A DNA stretch of 8,478 nucleotides from an archaeon (lineage in GTDB: Archaea; Asgardarchaeota; Hermodarchaeia; Hermodarchaeales; Hermodarchaeaceae), in contig JABXGS010000261.1 in the NCBI GenBank assembly GCA_016550425.1, forward strand, positions 1-8,478. The letters are read 5' to 3'. The stretch's first letter is position 1; each line of letters opens with the position of its first letter. The translations under genes were made by a program, and so were the position numbers. The notes under the pieces are model-generated. The model had not been told where the DNA came from. It ran no database searches and saw nothing but the letters and a program-made list of their open reading frames with translations. Shown here piece by piece: positions 6,294 to 8,478 of this stretch.

Positions 6294-6386
6294 TTTACCA
6301 AAGTGCTATAGGTCATAATGAATAGCTTCGAAGACGGATCTGCAGTTCTTTCAAGCAATGTGAAAGTTGATTTTTTCACCCTATAG
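6294..6386 (+). repeat. Dispersed intergenic hairpin element, copy 6
   Basis: GTGAAA (6360-6365) and TTTCAC (6374-6379) form a 6-bp stem around a changed loop (GTTGATTT). The CTTCGAAG palindrome (6326-6333) and the block TTTACCAAAGTGCTATAGG (6294-6312) lie upstream. The latter recurs in copy 7 with one deletion and one substitution at the same distance from TTCGAA, which extends the element to about 95 bp. Confidence 0.85.
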
Positions 6387-6435
6387 ACGAGTAAATCTGC
6401 GATTGATATAGATATTTTGTGACTACCGTTCTCAA

Positions 6436-6443
6436 TTTTAATA
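6436..6443 (+). promoter_or_regulatory. TATA-like box of the methyltransferase gene, leaderless transcript implied
   Basis: TTTTAATA is centred about 27 nt before ATG 6467. Archaeal transcription starts roughly that far downstream of the TATA box, so the mRNA would begin at or near the start codon. No Shine-Dalgarno sequence is seen before either ATG 6467 or the in-frame ATG 6485, which fits a leaderless message. Confidence 0.4.
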
Positions 6444-6466
6444 GCGTCTAGGATATACAATATCTT

Positions 6467-7216
6467 ATGAGAAAAACAAGAGTTATGAAACCTGAAGAAG
6501 ATGCTGTAGGTCAGGAGATCTGGGCGTATTATCAGGGGCACGAGGTTCTTGAAATTTGGGAACGGGATGACGGTTACATTATTGCGTCTTCTACGGAGCC
6601 GAAGAGATATTTCTTAGAATACGATGATTGGACGTTCCATGAAAAACAGGCTATGGAGTTTGCGAAGGGAAAGGTTTTGGATATTGGTTGTGGAGCCGGT
6701 AGACATTCACTATACTTACAGAAACAAGGCTTTGATGTTCTTGGGATTGACAGCTCGCCTTTAGCAGTAAAGGTTTGCAAATTAAGAGGAGTGAAGCTTA
6801 CCAAAGTCATGGAAATTGAAGATGTGGTTTCCGAGTCTGGCTCGTTTGATACAATTCTCCTGTTGGGGAATAACTTCAGTCTATTTGGCAATTTCAAAAA
6901 GGCACAAAGGCTGCTTAAACAGCTTCATAGAATAACCTCAAAAAGCGCTCTGATCATTGCTGAAACTCGTGACCCTTACAAAACAGATAACCCTGACTAT
7001 TTAGAATATTATGAACTCAACAAGGAAAAAAATCGAATGAGTGGCCAGTTAAGAAGTAGAGTCAGGTTTAAGCGATTCGTTACTAAATGGTTTGATTGGC
7101 TTATGGTTTCCAAAAAAGAAATGAAAGAGATTCTGAATGGCACAGGATGGCAGGTTCGAGAATTCATCGATTCAGGCAACGCACAATTCGTAGCCATCAT
7201 TGAAAAACTAACCTGA
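6467..7216 (+). CDS. Class I SAM-dependent methyltransferase
   Basis: 249 residues. The SAM-binding Rossmann motif I is VLDIGCGAGRHS (70-81, Asp72), and the acidic end of strand 2 is Asp95 in VLGIDSSPLAV. SFDTILLLGNNFSLFG (about 126-141) fits motif IV. The C-terminal part (about 175-249) is the lineage-specific part with a WFDWLMVSKKEMKEIL stretch and the final strands. The fold is of the small-molecule/ubiE-like type, but the methyl acceptor cannot be told. No signal or membrane span. It is preceded by repeat copy 6 and followed by a 210-bp gap, so it is transcribed alone. ATG 6467 was chosen because a TATA-like box at the right distance implies a leaderless start; Met7 (6485) is an alternative that would lose six residues. 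Confidence 0.9.
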   Translation: MRKTRVMKPEEDAVGQEIWAYYQGHEVLEIWERDDGYIIASSTEPKRYFLEYDDWTFHEKQAMEFAKGKVLDIGCGAGRHSLYLQKQGFDVLGIDSSPLAVKVCKLRGVKLTKVMEIEDVVSESGSFDTILLLGNNFSLFGNFKKAQRLLKQLHRITSKSALIIAETRDPYKTDNPDYLEYYELNKEKNRMSGQLRSRVRFKRFVTKWFDWLMVSKKEMKEILNGTGWQVREFIDSGNAQFVAIIEKLT

Positions 7217-7383
7217 AGCTCTTCACTTTCAATAACTACCTCATTTACTACAAATTGTTTTCTAGACGTTATGTGCCATTATGTTGTGTTTCGAAGAGGG
7301 CAGAGCTATTTCAACAAGTGGTAGGTTCAGTTAGGGCAGTTCTTTTTGTGCTCGTGTTGTTGGATGACTTAGAAGACCAATCG

Positions 7384-7392
7384 CTTTTTAAT
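7384..7392 (+). promoter_or_regulatory. TATA-like promoter of the CBS-domain gene
   Basis: CTTTTTAAT lies about 39 nt before ATG 7427, matching the spacing seen at the zinc-ribbon and phosphatase genes. The implied start is near 7414, just upstream of the GGTGA ribosome site. Confidence 0.4.
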
Positions 7393-7416
7393 GGTCGACT
7401 TCGCAAAGAATTGAAT

Positions 7417-7421
7417 GGTGA
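7417..7421 (+). promoter_or_regulatory. Ribosome binding site GGTGA that decides the CBS gene start
   Basis: GGTGA lies five bases before ATG 7427. The upstream in-frame ATG at 7415 would overlap this site and has no ribosome site of its own, so 7427 is taken as the start. Confidence 0.6.
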
Positions 7422-7426
7422 AAAAG

Positions 7427-7855
7427 ATGACCAAGTCAAAGCGTATATTCGAAGTGGCTCGAAAGAAAGTTATTACATGTCACTTGAATGATGCCCTTCC
7501 TGTTGTTGCTAAAAAAATGGTTGATTCGTGGGTTAGTACTGTTTTAATCGAAGAAGAGGGGAAGCCAGTGGGGATCGTGACGGATGGTATCATCTTCAGG
7601 TTGATTGCCAAGGGGCGTAATCCAATGGATTTTGTTGCGAAGGACGTGATGGTAAGCCCGGTCCATACGATTCATATGGATACACCAATTAATCAGGCTG
7701 AGGAGGAATTTCTGAAATCCAAAGTGAGCAGATTAGCCGTTATTAATGATAAAGGGACACTCGTCGGTATTGTCAGCCAAAAAGATGTAGATCGATTTGC
7801 AGCGTATTCGTATGCTGAACGTCTTGTACACCATCGACATGAAGTTCTCGATTAG
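7427..7855 (+). CDS. Stand-alone two-CBS-domain protein
   Basis: 142 residues from ATG 7427. Two CBS domains fill the protein: the first at about residues 10-65 (VITCHLNDALPVVAKKMVDS ... STVLIEEEGKPVGIVTDG) and the second at about 72-128 (VMVSPVHTIHMDTPINQAEE ... SRLAVINDKGTLVGIVSQKD). The two GIVTDG and GIVSQKD turns are the family's hallmark strand-loop where an adenosyl ligand (AMP, ATP or SAM) usually sits, with the Asp contacting ribose. No enzyme, channel or DNA-binding domain is fused, so it would be a soluble Bateman module sensing cell energy or acting on a partner that cannot be named here. A longer form from ATG 7415 would add MVKK. It is transcribed alone and followed by repeat copy 7. 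Confidence 0.92.
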   Translation: MTKSKRIFEVARKKVITCHLNDALPVVAKKMVDSWVSTVLIEEEGKPVGIVTDGIIFRLIAKGRNPMDFVAKDVMVSPVHTIHMDTPINQAEEEFLKSKVSRLAVINDKGTLVGIVSQKDVDRFAAYSYAERLVHHRHEVLD

Positions 7856-7940
7856 TTTCCTATATGAATTAATTTCAAGATAACATAAATTCAGAAAGAC
7901 ACTTCAGCATAGATTCCCGATTTTCCTTGGAGTAGGCCTC

Positions 7941-8036
7941 TTTACCAAGTGTTATAGGCTCTTTGAAGTATTTTCGAATACACAAATGCCTTATCTCGAA
8001 CCAACGATATGAAAGATAGATTTGTTTCTCGTCGTT
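7941..8036 (+). repeat. Dispersed intergenic hairpin element, copy 7
   Basis: AACGAT-AT-GAAA (8003-8014) faces TTTC-TC-GTCGTT (8025-8036): four inner and six outer pairs separated by a 2x2 mismatch, with a 10-nt loop GATAGATTTG. The outer pair C8005-G8034 replaces the T-A pair at that place in copy 3, a two-sided compensatory change. TTCGAA (7973-7978) and TTTACCAAGTGTTATAGG (7941-7958) match the upstream blocks of copy 6. Confidence 0.85.
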
Positions 8037-8202
8037 CACTTGGTTGATATCATTGGATTTTTCATGTGATAATCCAACTATTTCCGCATAGATTGTAGAG
8101 TGGACCTGTTCGCAAAAGAGAGTTCGTTTTCTGTTTTACAATGCTGTTTCGAACCCAAATAACAAAAAGGAGTAGGAGAAATGGAGTACTGAATCCGAAT
8201 AA

Positions 8203-8208
8203 GGAGAT
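8203..8208 (+). promoter_or_regulatory. Ribosome binding site GGAGAT that sets a GTG start for the LRR gene
   Basis: GGAGAT ends nine bases before GTG 8218. The reading frame is closed by TAA at 8200-8202, and no ATG lies between, so GTG 8218 is the only sensible start. Confidence 0.6.
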
Positions 8209-8217
8209 CTTGATTTC

Positions 8218-8478
8218 GTGGAAGATATTATCCTGAGGTACACTACAGCTGACGACGAAAAGGTACAGGTTCAGATTCCTCCAGATAAAACTGATATCGC
8301 GTTCTATGGACGCGATATTGTTGAGTTGGACCTCTCGCCTATTAACCGGCGTACCGAAATTGAAGAGCTAGATTTGCGAAGAAACCAATTGACCAAAATT
8401 AATCTTGAACCACTTCAACACTGTCCGAACTTGAAGAACTTGCGGTTAAGTGGGAATCAGTTAACCCAACTCGATCTG
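8218..8478 (+). CDS. Leucine-rich-repeat protein, 3' end cut by window edge
   Basis: 87 residues are visible from GTG 8218. After a short N-terminal part (about 1-30, polar, no signal peptide) LRR units begin: DIVELDLSPINRRTEIEELD, then LDLRRNQLTKINLEPL, then NLKNLRLSGNQLTQLDL, each with the LxLxxNQLTxLxL pattern and a period of about 21-24 residues. 'DLSP' or 'NLEPL' endings followed by a 'C-x-x-L' helix are characteristic of the large cytoplasmic LRR proteins of Asgard archaea. It would act as a protein-binding scaffold; any fused effector domain lies beyond the edge. The start is GTG with GGAGAT upstream. It lies after the seventh repeat copy and is not in an operon with the CBS gene. Confidence 0.88.
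   Translation, partial: MEDIILRYTTADDEKVQVQIPPDKTDIAFYGRDIVELDLSPINRRTEIEELDLRRNQLTKINLEPLQHCPNLKNLRLSGNQLTQLDL

Larger units (their letters stand above)
7217..7426. other. Intergenic gap without a clear hairpin element
   Basis: This 210-bp stretch is the only gap lacking a recognisable hairpin core. TTTCGAAGAGGGCAGAGCT and ATTTCAACAAGTG (7289-7320) resemble the 5' half of copies 5 and 6, so it may hold a decayed copy without its hairpin. A TATA-like CTTTTTAAT (7384-7392) precedes the CBS gene. Confidence 0.3.
7856..8217. other. 362-bp intergenic region before the LRR gene
   Basis: It holds repeat copy 7 (7941-8036), then a separate perfect 7-bp inverted repeat TTGGATT/AATCCAA (8053-8059 and 8071-8077) with an 11-nt loop. 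Near the end is a purine-rich stretch (8164-8180) leading into a three-codon open frame ATG GAG TAC TGA (8181-8192). No longer coding sequence and no tRNA-like structure was seen. Confidence 0.5.

Noticed and set aside
7255..7491. Plus-strand 78-codon open frame upstream of the CBS gene
   Set aside because: It has no ribosome site, overlaps the well-supported CBS start in another frame and shows no recognisable motif.
782..8036. CRISPR array
   Set aside because: The copies are about 0.6-1.6 kb apart with whole genes between them, and are imperfect; there are no regular spacers and no cas genes.
1426..8036. C/D-box small RNA family
   Set aside because: GATGTGA and GATGAT recall box C, but no convincing CTGA D boxes with proper spacing are present, and the strong internal stem does not fit.
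8181..8192. Three-codon upstream open frame ATG GAG TAC TGA with a strong purine-rich ribosome site
   Set aside because: It could be a minimal leader frame for the LRR gene, but so short a frame is easily a chance product and lies out of frame with the LRR gene.

Overview
The window most likely comes from an archaeon, and an Asgard-type lineage is my best guess. The signs are archaeal promoter geometry (TATA-like boxes about 27 nt upstream of inferred starts, 40-45 nt before start codons), GGTGA/GGAGGT ribosome binding sites, a class A flavodiiron protein of the F420H2-oxidase/rubredoxin-oxidase type, and a leucine-rich-repeat protein built on the 'DLSP..' repeat style common in Asgard proteomes. 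The lineage is inference; no marker gene or rRNA is present.

Layout: five genes on the minus strand fill the left part and four on the plus strand fill the right part, with the divergence point at 4992-5272. Minus strand, right to left: a Ser-type dienelactone-hydrolase-family protein (4311-4991), a membrane-anchored extracellular alkaline phosphatase (2906-4144), a flavodiiron protein (1511-2701), a small LITAF-like membrane zinc-ribbon protein (926-1255), and a CbiM-type cobalt/nickel ECF transporter component cut by the left edge (<1-686). Plus strand: a 326-residue protein with a helical N-terminal half and a Cys-rich C-terminal domain (5273-6253), a class I SAM methyltransferase (6467-7216), a two-CBS-domain protein (7427-7855), and the start of an LRR protein cut by the right edge (8218->8478). 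Every gene stands alone with 160-360 bp on each side, and most have their own promoter, so there is little sign of operons. Metal uptake, phosphate scavenging, O2/NO removal and hydrolysis are independent housekeeping or stress functions, not one pathway.

The most striking feature lies between the genes. A dispersed element of about 60-100 bp ends in a hairpin with the core GTGAAAGATGATTTGTTT. It occurs seven times, once in seven of the eight intergenic gaps, always in the same plus-strand orientation although the genes lie on both strands. The copies also share an upstream TTCGAAGA-like block about 32 nt before the hairpin, and most share a GTTAT-like block 21 nt further upstream. The hairpin arms vary between copies while pairing is largely kept, and the loop is well conserved. 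In one copy the right arm contains the stop codon of the hydrolase gene. Its fixed orientation argues against a simple terminator or UTR role and suggests a DNA-level function (mobile element, recombination site or strand-polar chromosomal motif) or a family of small RNAs. Its identity is unknown to me.
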